Shown here piece after piece: positions 7,364-14,592 of a DNA stretch of 56,258 bases. Every line of letters starts with the position of its first letter. The first letter of the stretch is position 1. The notes beneath the pieces are model-generated. The model was not told where the DNA came from. It did not search any database and saw nothing but the letters and a program-made list of their open reading frames with translations. Origin of the DNA: Paludibacteraceae bacterium (GTDB taxonomy: Bacteria; Bacteroidota; Bacteroidia; Bacteroidales; Paludibacteraceae); assembly GCA_017541805.1 (NCBI GenBank), contig JAFXYK010000015.1, positions 1 through 56,258 of the forward strand, given 5' to 3'. The position numbers and the translations under genes are program-made.

Positions 7364-9217
7364 TTATTTGTATTTATTTCGTTTCAAAGGAGCTGCGATG
7401 TGCAGTTGAGCCGAGATATAGATTCCTTGCGGCACCAGGACTTTGTTACCCTGGATCGGATGGCGGTACTCGGCCTTGATCTCCAACGGGATGGGCGGTA
7501 CACCGGTGAGCATGAAGCCCAGGCCGCCGAAGGCGCCTACGAAGTAGTTCTGGTTGGAGATATTCGGATTGTCGTTGTAGTACTTCGAATTGATCTTATA
7601 CCACAGTCCGGTCAGGTCCACTTCGGCACCGCCGTAGAGCTCGAGGGCCAGCCACTTGGTGCAGGGGATGTAGAACTTGATGGCGGGTTTGTATGCAAAC
7701 CACATGGTCTTCGGGTCGGCTTCGATACGTTTGTCCGGGTCGGGTTGGTTGAAGGTGTTCGCACCTCCGCGTTCGAATTGCCAACGTGTGATCGGGCTCT
7801 CATAGTCCGGCGTGTTGACACCCATTTCGAAGTTAAACATCTGCATGCCAAAGCATTTTGCACGCCATTCGAGGATCTCGAAGTTGATTATATGGCGTTT
7901 GAAGGCATCTGCCGTCGAGGATGTTCCTGCGGGTTGGCCGACCATGAAATAGGTGGAGTATCCGACGCTGACGATGGAGAGCATGTCACGGCCGGAGTGG
8001 GCGTAGTAACGATGGAAGACGCTCTTCTTCGGTGCGGGAGTCGTTTCTACCTGCTGTTTCTCTGCGGGTTTGGTCTCCTTCGTGGTGTTCTCTGTCGGAA
8101 CAGGGTTGATATAGGTGACCTTCACCGTATCTTGCTCTACAGGTTTGGGTTCTACTTGTGGCGGATCCCAATGCACAGGGGTTTCCTCGGTGGGTTGGGC
8201 TGTTGTCTGTTGTGCAGGTTTCTGGTTGACGAGTTGGAGCAGGCTATCCACTTTATTGGTCAGTTCGTCGATACGTTGATCGAGGTTCGAAGGCGTATCG
8301 GTGGTTGTCTGCTGTGCAGGAGCATGATTCGGCGCCGATGTGGGTGCAGGCTCCGGAGTAGGTTCGGGTTCTACTACAGGAGTCGGTTCGGGAGCAGGAG
8401 CGGGTTCTTCTACGACGACAGGTGCTACGACAGGCACAACCACCGGTAGGTTAGCGATGCTGTCTTGACGACGGCGTTCTGCTTCCTCTTCGGCCCGGCG
8501 GATACGCTCTGCCTCTTCTTCGGCCCGGCGGATACTATCCTGGCGCGCACGTTCTTGTTCTAACTCTACGCGACGGATGCTATCCTGGCGGATGCTATCT
8601 TGACGAAGTCGCTCAGCCTCTTCGGCTTTACGGATGCTATCCTGGCGGATGCTGTCTTGACGAAGACGTTCCGCTTCTTCTTCCTGAGCCCGACGAATAC
8701 TATCCTGACGGATGCTGTCTTGACGAAGACGTTCAGCCTCTTCGGCTCGGCGGATGCTATCCTGACGGATGCTGTCCTGACGAAGACGCTCTGCTTCCTC
8801 CTCTGCTTCTTTCGCGCGGCGGATGCTATCTTGACGAGCACGTTCCGCTTCCTCTTCTTCATCAATCAGCACCAGGCCTCCTGCCGTAGCAGCGGGTGCA
8901 GCGGTAGTAGCAGCCGGTTGATTCTTCTTGTTGTCTTTATTCTTATTCTTCTTGTTGTCCTGCGCCGGAGTCTGTGTCTGTTTCGGCGTAGAGGTCGGCA
9001 TGGGCAACAGTTCTTCCTCCTCTTCCTGGAACGAAGTGGTCGGCGTAGAAGTAGTGGCAGTACTGCTTGGTGAAGTAGTCGTTTGCGGCAGTGTCGTTTG
9101 CTCCACACCGTCTTCGTCCTCTTCCACTAAGATAAGAGGCGGATTAGCAATAGCGCGTGCACCCAGTAACAGGCCTGTTACGAGTAGCGCGGTTAAGATA
9201 AAACTTTTCTTTCTCAT
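7364..9217 (-). CDS. Exported protein: RQDSIR-repeat helix, proline-rich linker, C-terminal barrel
   Basis: A 617-residue envelope protein. I place the start at ATG 9217 because a good signal peptide (KKSFILTALLVTGLLLGARA) begins there; an ATG at 9238 adds seven residues without benefit. Residues 30-115 are low-complexity Thr/Pro/Glu/Lys. Residues 121-254 are a charged helix built on RQDSIR and EEAERL units. Residues 255-400 are Pro/Glu/Thr-rich, with one short coiled coil (NLDQRIDELTNKVDSLLQLV). Residues 400-617 look like an outer-membrane barrel. A long periplasmic or surface helix tied to a barrel suggests a structural or tethering role; function unknown. It has its own promoter at 9252-9283. 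Confidence 0.8.
   Translation of the reverse strand: MRKKSFILTALLVTGLLLGARAIANPPLILVEEDEDGVEQTTLPQTTTSPSSTATTSTPTTSFQEEEEELLPMPTSTPKQTQTPAQDNKKNKNKDNKKNQPAATTAAPAATAGGLVLIDEEEEAERARQDSIRRAKEAEEEAERLRQDSIRQDSIRRAEEAERLRQDSIRQDSIRRAQEEEAERLRQDSIRQDSIRKAEEAERLRQDSIRQDSIRRVELEQERARQDSIRRAEEEAERIRRAEEEAERRRQDSIANLPVVVPVVAPVVVEEPAPAPEPTPVVEPEPTPEPAPTSAPNHAPAQQTTTDTPSNLDQRIDELTNKVDSLLQLVNQKPAQQTTAQPTEETPVHWDPPQVEPKPVEQDTVKVTYINPVPTENTTKETKPAEKQQVETTPAPKKSVFHRYYAHSGRDMLSIVSVGYSTYFMVGQPAGTSSTADAFKRHIINFEILEWRAKCFGMQMFNFEMGVNTPDYESPITRWQFERGGANTFNQPDPDKRIEADPKTMWFAYKPAIKFYIPCTKWLALELYGGAEVDLTGLWYKINSKYYNDNPNISNQNYFVGAFGGLGFMLTGVPPIPLEIKAEYRHPIQGNKVLVPQGIYISAQLHIAAPLKRNKYK
8456..8857 (-). repeat. Tandem coding repeat (RQDSIR / EEAERL units)
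   Basis: About 134 codons made of imperfect repeats. RQDSIRQDSIRR occurs four times and alternates with EEAERL or EEEAERL. The DNA repeats are similar enough to allow slippage, so copy number may vary between strains. Periods are multiples of three, unlike the 7 and 8 bp arrays elsewhere. Confidence 0.9.
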
Positions 9218-9251
9218 ATGGATATAGATTTGTGTCAAAATAAAATCGCAG

Positions 9252-9283
9252 CAAAAGTACTATTTTTTTTGCAAATATGCAAA
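9252..9283 (-). promoter_or_regulatory. Bacteroidota promoter for the 9217-6275 operon
   Basis: Minus-strand TTTG (9283-9280), 20 bp, TACTTTTG (9259-9252). The predicted transcript starts about 25-30 bp before the ATG at 9217. This supports that start over the ATG at 9238. Confidence 0.8.
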
Positions 9284-9322
9284 TTTTTAAGAAAAATTTT
9301 GTTAATAAGTGCAAAAAAATGT

Positions 9323-9502
9323 CTATTCCACGGTCATTTGGCAGTTTTTGCAGTCAAAATGGAGTTCCAGCACCTTTCCTGTTTTGAGGCGCAAATAACG
9401 CGGTTCCTTATCTTTCGGATAAGGATTGGTCTTCCTGCAATGCCCCAATTCGAACAGGAGGCAGTAGCGGCAAGTCATCAGATGATCGTATTTCGTCTCC
9501 AT
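9323..9502 (-). pseudogene. Out-of-frame zinc-knuckle tail of the U32 peptidase
   Basis: A 59-residue frame overlapping the end of the U32 gene. It has four Cys motifs: CRYC (11-14), a Cys at 22, and CKNC (51-54) followed by QM. From memory, U32 peptidases of Bacteroidota end in this kind of tail (LMTxRYCxxxELGxC ... FDCKNCQM). Here it is in a different frame from the main U32 gene, which stops at 9478. So the tail has been cut off by a frameshift or a small deletion, or it is translated separately from ATG 9502. The Cys residues and codon pattern are intact, which points to a recent event, a sequencing error or real separate use. Confidence 0.6.
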
Positions 9503-11004
9503 TCGTTCAAAATGCTAATGGGTATAAAATAGGGTTGGCTCTCGATCCGGATGTCGCGAGCGATGTAGGGCGTGTCGCCGAGTTTGGTTAGTTGGGTACG
9601 AATCGTGTCGAGGGCTTTGTCGGCATTCTTCGCGGGAGTATGCGGGAAGGTGAAAGTTGAAAGGTGAGAGGTGAAAGGGGAATGATAGCTCAGTTCAAAG
9701 CCTTCTTCGGTCTCGCGGAAGAGGATGTCGACGGGGATGCGACGCTCGGAATGCAGGGATTTGGTGAATTCGATGTCGAGGTTGCGGTATAATCGTTTAG
9801 CGTTTAGGGGATTAGCGTTTAGGGTTTTGTTGATCTTGAGGATGTTACCTTCGACACCGTTGACACAGAAGCCTTCTGCCCCCATGGTGAGGCCGTCGCC
9901 GTTATGCAGGGTGATACCTTCGTTGAGTCGCACACGAAGTGTGTTTCCGTGCACTTCGAGTACGTCGCCGATATACTCGCCGGTGGACTTTGGGGTGCTC
10001 CAATTGGCCATGTGGGGTGTGCGGCCATGGAGGAAATAGTCGATGCCGCCGCGGTGGAAGGTCTTCTCCGGGTCTGGTACAAAAGTTCTTTTGTACTCAG
10101 CCCCATTGGATATTTGATTTTTGATTGTTGATATTTGATTTAATTTCTCGCGGTAGTAGGCGGTGATGTTCGTTACGTAATCGGCATCTTTGAGTCGTCC
10201 TTCGATTTTGAAGGTGGTTACTCCGGCGTCGATGAGTTCGTTCAGGTACGCACTTCGGTCCATATCTTGCAGCGAGAGCAGGTAGCGTTGATGAATGGGT
10301 TGGCCTTGGTCATCCAGCACTTCGTTCATGTGGGTGTCCAGCAGGTCATAGGCCATGCGGCAGAACTGCGCACACGCTCCGCGATTGGCCGATCGGTTCG
10401 CCAGCACTTCGGATATATAACACCGTCCGGAATAGGACACGCAGAGGGCACCGTGGACGAAAGCTTCCAGTTCGATATCAGGTACAGCTTCGTGTATGGC
10501 GCGTATCTCGTCGATACTCAGTTCGCGGGCTAGCACCACCCGTTTGAAGCCCTTGTCGCGCAAGAAAGCGACTTGTTCGGGTGTGCGGTTGTCGCACTGG
10601 GTGGACGCATGTAGACGGATAGGGGGAAGGTCGAAATCGAGCAGGTGCAGGTCTTGGATGATGAGTGCATCGACACCGATGGCATAGAGTTGATGAATCA
10701 TCTCGACGGCTTTCGGGTACTCGTCCTCATGCAGCAGGGTGTTGACCGTGACGAGCACTTGCACACCATAGGTGTGGGCGTATTTGACCACATCCGCTAA
10801 GTCCTCGATGCTGTTTCCTGCGGCTTGCCGTGCACCATAGGCCGGAGCGCCGATATAGATGGCATCTGCACCGGCTTGCACCGCTGCGATCGCTACTTCT
10901 TTGTCGCGAGCCGGAGCGAGGAGGCTAAGCGATACATGACGATGCCGGCTGTTACCGACACGTTCATCGAGTGCTTCGTTCCGTATTGGGGTATCTCTAT
11001 GCAT
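9478..11004 (-). CDS. U32 family peptidase / RlhA-like protein with three repeat insertions
   Basis: A 508-residue U32 protein. The domain runs from LLAPARDKEVAIAA (29-41) through the family signature EAFVHGALCVSYSGRC (180-195) and a second Cys pair (211, 215). Relatives include RlhA, which hydroxylates 23S rRNA C2501, and collagenase-like PrtC; which role applies is unknown. Three heptamer arrays are inserted in frame: residues 288-299 (KLNQISTIKNQI), 391-404 (NKTLNANPLNAK) and 446-456. The only start codon upstream of the conserved core is ATG 11004, giving a 112 bp overlap with the SpoU gene. The C-terminal zinc tail is out of frame (9323-9502). Function may be impaired. Confidence 0.82.
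   Translation of the reverse strand: MHRDTPIRNEALDERVGNSRHRHVSLSLLAPARDKEVAIAAVQAGADAIYIGAPAYGARQAAGNSIEDLADVVKYAHTYGVQVLVTVNTLLHEDEYPKAVEMIHQLYAIGVDALIIQDLHLLDFDLPPIRLHASTQCDNRTPEQVAFLRDKGFKRVVLARELSIDEIRAIHEAVPDIELEAFVHGALCVSYSGRCYISEVLANRSANRGACAQFCRMAYDLLDTHMNEVLDDQGQPIHQRYLLSLQDMDRSAYLNELIDAGVTTFKIEGRLKDADYVTNITAYYREKLNQISTIKNQISNGAEYKRTFVPDPEKTFHRGGIDYFLHGRTPHMANWSTPKSTGEYIGDVLEVHGNTLRVRLNEGITLHNGDGLTMGAEGFCVNGVEGNILKINKTLNANPLNAKRLYRNLDIEFTKSLHSERRIPVDILFRETEEGFELSYHSPFTSHLSTFTFPHTPAKNADKALDTIRTQLTKLGDTPYIARDIRIESQPYFIPISILNEWRRNTII
9644..9678. repeat. Heptamer array, TGAAAGG family (4-5 units), inside U32 gene
   Basis: Plus-strand units TGAAAGT, TGAAAGG, TGAGAGG, TGAAAGG (9651-9678), preceded by a degenerate GGGAAGG. 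It is a relative of the CCTTTMA arrays. On the coding strand it reads in frame as a Ser/Thr/Phe-rich loop of the U32 protein. Confidence 0.9.
9794..9828. repeat. Heptamer array, CGTTTAG family, inside U32 gene
   Basis: CGTTTAG at 9794 and 9801, an 8 bp variant GGGATTAG, then CGTTTAG at 9816. It is read in frame as NKTLNANPLNAK. A related array lies at 35904-35924. Confidence 0.85.
10109..10143. repeat. Heptamer array, GATTTTT/GATATTT family (5 units), inside U32 gene
   Basis: Units GATATTT, GATTTTT, GATTGTT, GATATTT, GATTTAA. Read on the coding strand it gives KLNQISTIKNQIS. The orientation is the one without stop codons. Confidence 0.92.
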
Positions 11005-11465
11005 TGACTGCAGTTATCTACTACTGATTGTTGAACGCCGAAGACTTCGTGTCCGAAAATGACTGCGATTTTGGGACAATTGGTGATTTTTGATTTTTGA
11101 TTTTTGATTTGTTCGGCGATTTCTTCGAGGGTGACGGAGTCATGAGCTTGCTCGACGGCATAGACGGTGTAACCTTGTGCTTGCAGGTCATGCACGGCGT
11201 CGAGTGTGTCCTTGTAATACTGCCATTCGACGGACTCTTCGGCACCGAGGGCGGTCTTGTGGATCTCGGGATTCGGCGGGCAGCAGCATATGCCGCAGAG
11301 CACGACGCGTTCGATGCGCATGGCATCGGCGGTGCGAAAGACAGCACCTACGTTATGTTGGCTACGGACGTTATCGAGCACTACGACCAGCGGCAGTTTC
11401 TCCGCTTGGCGGTATTGGTCGAGGTCCATGCGACCCATTTCGGCGGTGGTTAGTTTTTTACTCAT
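10893..11465 (-). CDS. SpoU/TrmH family RNA 2'-O-methyltransferase
   Basis: A 190-residue SPOUT methyltransferase. All three SpoU motifs are present: NVRSQHNVGAVFRTAD (32-47), IFGHEVFGV (136-144) and HSMNVSVTAGI (165-175). The family methylates ribose 2'-OH in tRNA or rRNA; the target here is not clear. I place the start at ATG 11465, which overlaps the rimM stop as ATGA; a longer frame to 11705 is antisense-like noise. Residues 118-127 (EQIKNQKSKI) are encoded by a heptamer array and sit in a loop before motif 2. The last ten residues are read from DNA that also encodes the U32 N-terminus in another frame. Confidence 0.93.
   Translation of the reverse strand: MSKKLTTAEMGRMDLDQYRQAEKLPLVVVLDNVRSQHNVGAVFRTADAMRIERVVLCGICCCPPNPEIHKTALGAEESVEWQYYKDTLDAVHDLQAQGYTVYAVEQAHDSVTLEEIAEQIKNQKSKITNCPKIAVIFGHEVFGVQQSVVDNCSQCIEIPQYGTKHSMNVSVTAGIVMYRLASSLRLATKK
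11085..11110. repeat. Heptamer array, GATTTTT family (3.7 units), inside SpoU gene
   Basis: Three perfect GATTTTT units and a partial GATTT. On the coding strand AAAAATC units give KNQKSKI, one full pass through the three frames in 21 bp without a stop. Confidence 0.94.
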
Positions 11466-11863
11466 AGCACAAAAGGTAAACGAACGTCGATCTGCTTGGC
11501 CTCCACGTCGATGGCAATGATGAAATCCTCGTGCAGCGGCAGCATGCGTCCGTCTTCGAGGGTAGCGAGGGTGTTGATGGTGGACTCGTCGATAGAGGCG
11601 ATGGTGCCGATAGTGTCGGACTCGTCGGTGATGGTGAAGCCTACCAGGTCTTGCCAAGCCAGTGTACCGTCTTCGATATCTTCGATATCCGAGCGTTGGA
11701 TCCAAATCTCTTCGCCCATGAGAGACGCTATCTCGGTAGAACGGAAGGGCACGAACAAACCGTCGCGTTTGACGAAGACGAACTCAGGCAGGTCGTCGTT
11801 ATGCGTCCGCTTGAGAAAACCGATGGAGAAAAGATCCTGTTCGCTGATAATCGCTTGACTCAT
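11462..11863 (-). CDS. rimM: Ribosome maturation factor RimM (short form)
   Basis: A 133-residue RimM, which helps 30S assembly by binding ribosomal protein S19. The N-terminal signature is FSIGFLKRTHN (12-22) and the C-terminal PRC domain ends LPLHEDFIIAIDVEAKQIDV, as in RimM of other species. The family is usually near 170 residues; the N-terminal barrel domain here is clearly shortened. I chose ATG 11863, since the core begins a few residues later and the frame above it is not conserved-looking. It overlaps the SpoU start by 4 bp and follows the Rieske-like gene by 2 bp. Confidence 0.85.
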   Translation of the reverse strand: MSQAIISEQDLFSIGFLKRTHNDDLPEFVFVKRDGLFVPFRSTEIASLMGEEIWIQRSDIEDIEDGTLAWQDLVGFTITDESDTIGTIASIDESTINTLATLEDGRMLPLHEDFIIAIDVEAKQIDVRLPFVL

Positions 11864-11865
11864 GG

Positions 11866-12369
11866 TTATTGCATTTGATTGACGGTGATACGTCCGTCGG
11901 AGTTCACGATCCATAAGGGCCGAAGGGTCTCATGTGCGCGACCTTTCTGCGGGGTGGCAGAGCCGGACATCAGATCATATTCTTCGCCGCATTCCGGGCA
12001 TTCGGCGAACATGGCGTTCACTTCGCAGGGCACACATTTACCATGCTCGGCGCAATACGGGCAGGCTAAGTCATAGGCGGTGTAACCGAAGGTGCTGACA
12101 TAGACCAGCACGCCGCCGTAGCCCCATGCATCCATGGCAGATGTGTTCGTCGCCCATTTGCCGTCCAGGAAATATCCGTCTCTGTTGACGATCACATGGG
12201 ACCCGAGGGCAGTCGGTTGAAAATGCACGAAACTGCCGATACGGGTGTCTATCACCACGCGCACAGGGTACGCGGGCACACTGCTGCGCCAAGGGTGGCC
12301 CTGGCAGGAAGAGAGTGCAAATTGAAAAATGAAAATTGAAAGGAGTACTATTAATCCGTTACGCCGCAT
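11866..12369 (-). CDS. Rieske-like lipoprotein with three Cys pairs
   Basis: A 167-residue lipoprotein: signal peptide with LSSC lipobox (Cys22), then a small beta domain. The pattern GYGGVLVYVSTFGYTAYDLACPYC ... CVPC ... CPECGEEYDL ... GSATP resembles a Rieske-fold domain, but the usual CxH and CxxH ligand pairs are replaced by CPYC, CVPC and CPEC, so it may bind zinc or another metal instead of a 2Fe-2S cluster. I recall similar proteins in Bacteroidales without known function. The signal core LLSIFIFQF is encoded by a heptamer array and matches that of the lipoprotein at 2196-3131. It overlaps the FKBP gene by 19 bp. Confidence 0.78.
   Translation of the reverse strand: MRRNGLIVLLSIFIFQFALSSCQGHPWRSSVPAYPVRVVIDTRIGSFVHFQPTALGSHVIVNRDGYFLDGKWATNTSAMDAWGYGGVLVYVSTFGYTAYDLACPYCAEHGKCVPCEVNAMFAECPECGEEYDLMSGSATPQKGRAHETLRPLWIVNSDGRITVNQMQ
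12317..12344. repeat. Heptamer array, GAAAATT family (4 units)
   Basis: GCAAATT, GAAAAAT, GAAAATT, GAAAGGA. It is the same order as at 3049-3076 with one changed base. It forms the signal-peptide core of the Rieske-like lipoprotein. Confidence 0.94.
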
Positions 12370-12869
12370 ATATGAATCTGGTAGATGAGGGTTGAGTAGG
12401 GCGGGATATAACTCTGGGTGCCTTCCGTGCCGAAGCCTTCGGCATCCTTATATTCGCCGGCTTCGTATTTCGTTTGGTCATAGCCCAAGTACGCCGGGAT
12501 ATAGAGCTCGATATCACCGTTGTTATGAATCTTATGACATCCTTCCGCGAAACCGGAGATCGTGCTGCCGAGGCTCAGCGCCACTTTGTTACCGGCATCG
12601 ATCTGATTGCCGTTGATAAGCTTCAGCTTATAATCGCACACGATGGTGCTGTTCACGTTCGGACACGCGTCATAGGGCGTCGGGTCCGCAATGATCTTAT
12701 ACTGCAAGCCGCTGGACGTGACATGCACACCCTCCGCGCTCTTGTTGTTCTCCAACCATAACTCGTTCTGCACCTTCCAATCCGCCCAGTTGTTCTGCTT
12801 GCAGGCGGTCAATAGCGCCATGAGTACCAGTACGGTGAATAAGCCTTTCACCTTTATTTTGCTATCCAT
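12351..12869 (-). CDS. FKBP-type peptidyl-prolyl isomerase lipoprotein
   Basis: A 172-residue lipoprotein with lipobox LTAC (Cys23). Residues about 50-170 are an FKBP domain: SGLQYKIIADP, VCDYKLKLINGNQID, LGSTISGFAEG, GDIELYIPAYLGY, and IPPYSTLIYQIHI near the end. These enzymes speed proline isomerisation and act as folding helpers in the periplasm. The active-site Asp and some aromatic positions are altered, so catalysis is uncertain. The n-region (KIKVKGL) contains two CCTTTMA-type heptamers. It overlaps the EnvC-like gene by 16 bp and the next gene by 19 bp. Confidence 0.85.
   Translation of the reverse strand: MDSKIKVKGLFTVLVLMALLTACKQNNWADWKVQNELWLENNKSAEGVHVTSSGLQYKIIADPTPYDACPNVNSTIVCDYKLKLINGNQIDAGNKVALSLGSTISGFAEGCHKIHNNGDIELYIPAYLGYDQTKYEAGEYKDAEGFGTEGTQSYIPPYSTLIYQIHICGVTD
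12844..12857. repeat. Short heptamer array, CCTTTMA family (2 units)
   Basis: CCTTTCA then CCTTTAT. It lies in the first codons of the FKBP lipoprotein and gives KVKG, as in the signal peptide of the lipoprotein at 2196-3131. It is short, so it is weaker than the other loci. Confidence 0.6.
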
Positions 12870-14041
12870 ACTTCGGGATTTAATAATGTTCTGTCTTTGT
12901 ATATCTGGAAATAGAGTTCCGTTTTTTGGTCTTGTTCGGCGTCGGTGAAGATCGTTCCGATCTCCTGTTTGGTCTCGACTTTGTCGCCTTGCTTGACGCT
13001 GATCTTACTGATGTTCGAATAGACGGTGCGGTAGTTACCATGCTGGATGATGACCGCGTATGTGCCGCCGACGAGGAAGCAGGAGGTCACTTCACCTTTG
13101 TACACCGCCCGTGCTTTGGTGCCGGAGGTAGTCTGGATATAGATACCTTTGTTGTCCATGATGACCTGCGCATAGACCGGGTGCTGCTGCTTACCGAAAT
13201 GGCCGCTGATCATACCTTTCTCGACAGGCCATGGCAAACGCCCTTTGTTTGCTTCGAACCCGCCTGCAATCAGTTTTTGCTCTTTGGTCAACGTGGTCTT
13301 GGAGGCTTTCTCGGCCTGTTTACGCACCATGTCGTCGATCTTCTTATTCAGATCTGCCGCGCGTTTCTGTTGCTGCTGCAGTTTCTTGGTGAGGTCTTTC
13401 TCTTTGGACTGCAACTGGGTCAACATCGTCTTCTGTTTCTTCTCGTCGCGCTTCAGGTTCTCCTGCTCGCGTTTACGGGAGTTGAGGGCGGTCTTCTTAT
13501 CGTCGCGGTTGGCTTGCAGCAAGGCGTTCTGGGTGTCTATCTCGGCTTGCGTCGCCTCGATACGGTGCACCTGTTCCTCCCGGAAATGTGCGAACTGCTG
13601 TAAGTAACGTGTGCGGCGAATGAGTTGCTGGAAGTTATCGCTGCTCAGCAGGAACAGCATCGGCGACTGCTGCATGCGCGTGTAGTGCGTCTTGCGTACC
13701 ATGTCAGCATATTCGTCTTTATGCTTCTCCAGCACGCGTTGCAAGGAGTCGCGCGTCGCATGCAGTTTGTTCATTTCTCGGTCCAGCGCTACGATCTCAT
13801 TGTCCAGCGTGGTGATGAGCTTACGCTGGTTCTTGATGTTCTGACCGATGAGGTTCAACTTATTAAGCGTCGCACTCTCATCTTTCTTGGTCTGCTTGAG
13901 CATCTTGTTCGTTTGCTCTATCTCCGCTTGCAGTTTCTTCTGCTTCTTCTGCAAGTCCTTCACGGACTCCGCTCCGAACGCGGGAACGAAGCACAACGAA
14001 CAAAGAACAAGGATTAATATGTTACGAAAATTTAGAGCCAT
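12854..14041 (-). CDS. EnvC-like murein hydrolase activator (degenerate LytM domain)
   Basis: A 395-residue exported protein. Residues 1-24 are a signal peptide, residues about 25-245 a long coiled coil rich in Lys/Gln/Glu, and residues 265-395 a LytM (M23) domain. The zinc-binding residues are lost: NKGIYIQ replaces the HxGxD site and ELYFQIYKD replaces HLHFE. E. coli EnvC has the same build and activates amidases at the division septum instead of cutting murein, so I infer that role. The order dut, TPR, DUF4292, EnvC-like is one I recall from many Bacteroidota. It overlaps its neighbours on both sides. Confidence 0.88.
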   Translation of the reverse strand: MALNFRNILILVLCSLCFVPAFGAESVKDLQKKQKKLQAEIEQTNKMLKQTKKDESATLNKLNLIGQNIKNQRKLITTLDNEIVALDREMNKLHATRDSLQRVLEKHKDEYADMVRKTHYTRMQQSPMLFLLSSDNFQQLIRRTRYLQQFAHFREEQVHRIEATQAEIDTQNALLQANRDDKKTALNSRKREQENLKRDEKKQKTMLTQLQSKEKDLTKKLQQQQKRAADLNKKIDDMVRKQAEKASKTTLTKEQKLIAGGFEANKGRLPWPVEKGMISGHFGKQQHPVYAQVIMDNKGIYIQTTSGTKARAVYKGEVTSCFLVGGTYAVIIQHGNYRTVYSNISKISVKQGDKVETKQEIGTIFTDAEQDQKTELYFQIYKDRTLLNPEVWIAK

Positions 14042-14592
14042 TGGCTAATATCCATCTTTCTGTATTTACGTGTGTTGAGTCGGTTCATCTTCACCGGCAC
14101 ATCCAGTTTGCGCGGGGCATAGCGGATGTCGAAGGTGATACTCTCTTTGCCGATCGAATAAGTGAGTTTGGCGGTCTTGTCGCCCGTAGGCAGTTCGGCC
14201 GAACATATCTGCTCCAGCTGTTGCCAGGTGAGTTTCGGCGTCAACCGTTGGTTCAACTCCTCGTATGTCGTCACCGCGTAGCGGTTATAGACTTTGTCGA
14301 ACGCCACTATCTCCGTCGGCGTCGCTTCCAAGCGCGCCATCTCGATACCTAAGGTAGGCATGATACTGACGATAATGAGCGAGTCATGCACCACCTGCAT
14401 GGTCACCGCCGCCGACGTGCGGTCACCGCTCGTTGTCACCACGGCTTTGGCGCCGGAAATGACGCAGGTGTGCCAGGTCGGCTTGGTCTCTTTGATCTTG
14501 CTCCATTGGCCGCTCACGGTCTTCTTCTGTGTGCTACATCCGGCCAGCACGAGCAAACAGCAGAGGATCAATATGTTACTTAATCGCCTCAT
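14032..14592 (-). CDS. DUF4292 lipoprotein
   Basis: A 186-residue lipoprotein with lipobox LAGC (Cys19) if translation starts at ATG 14592; an ATG at 14613 adds seven basic residues. The body (AKAVVTTSGDRTSAAVTMQVVHDSLIIVSIMP, PTLGIEMARLEATPTEI, then FDIRYAPRKLDVPVKM) resembles the LolA/LppM-like beta fold of DUF4292. From its place between the TPR protein and the EnvC-like protein I infer an envelope role. It overlaps the upstream TPR gene by 17 bp and the next gene by 10 bp. Confidence 0.82.
   Translation of the reverse strand: MRRLSNILILCCLLVLAGCSTQKKTVSGQWSKIKETKPTWHTCVISGAKAVVTTSGDRTSAAVTMQVVHDSLIIVSIMPTLGIEMARLEATPTEIVAFDKVYNRYAVTTYEELNQRLTPKLTWQQLEQICSAELPTGDKTAKLTYSIGKESITFDIRYAPRKLDVPVKMNRLNTRKYRKMDISQWL

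Noticed and set aside
9794..9828. TTTAGGG-like units resemble plant telomere repeats
   Set aside because: Only three or four units, inside a bacterial gene, in a heptamer class with many other sequences. The likeness is by chance.
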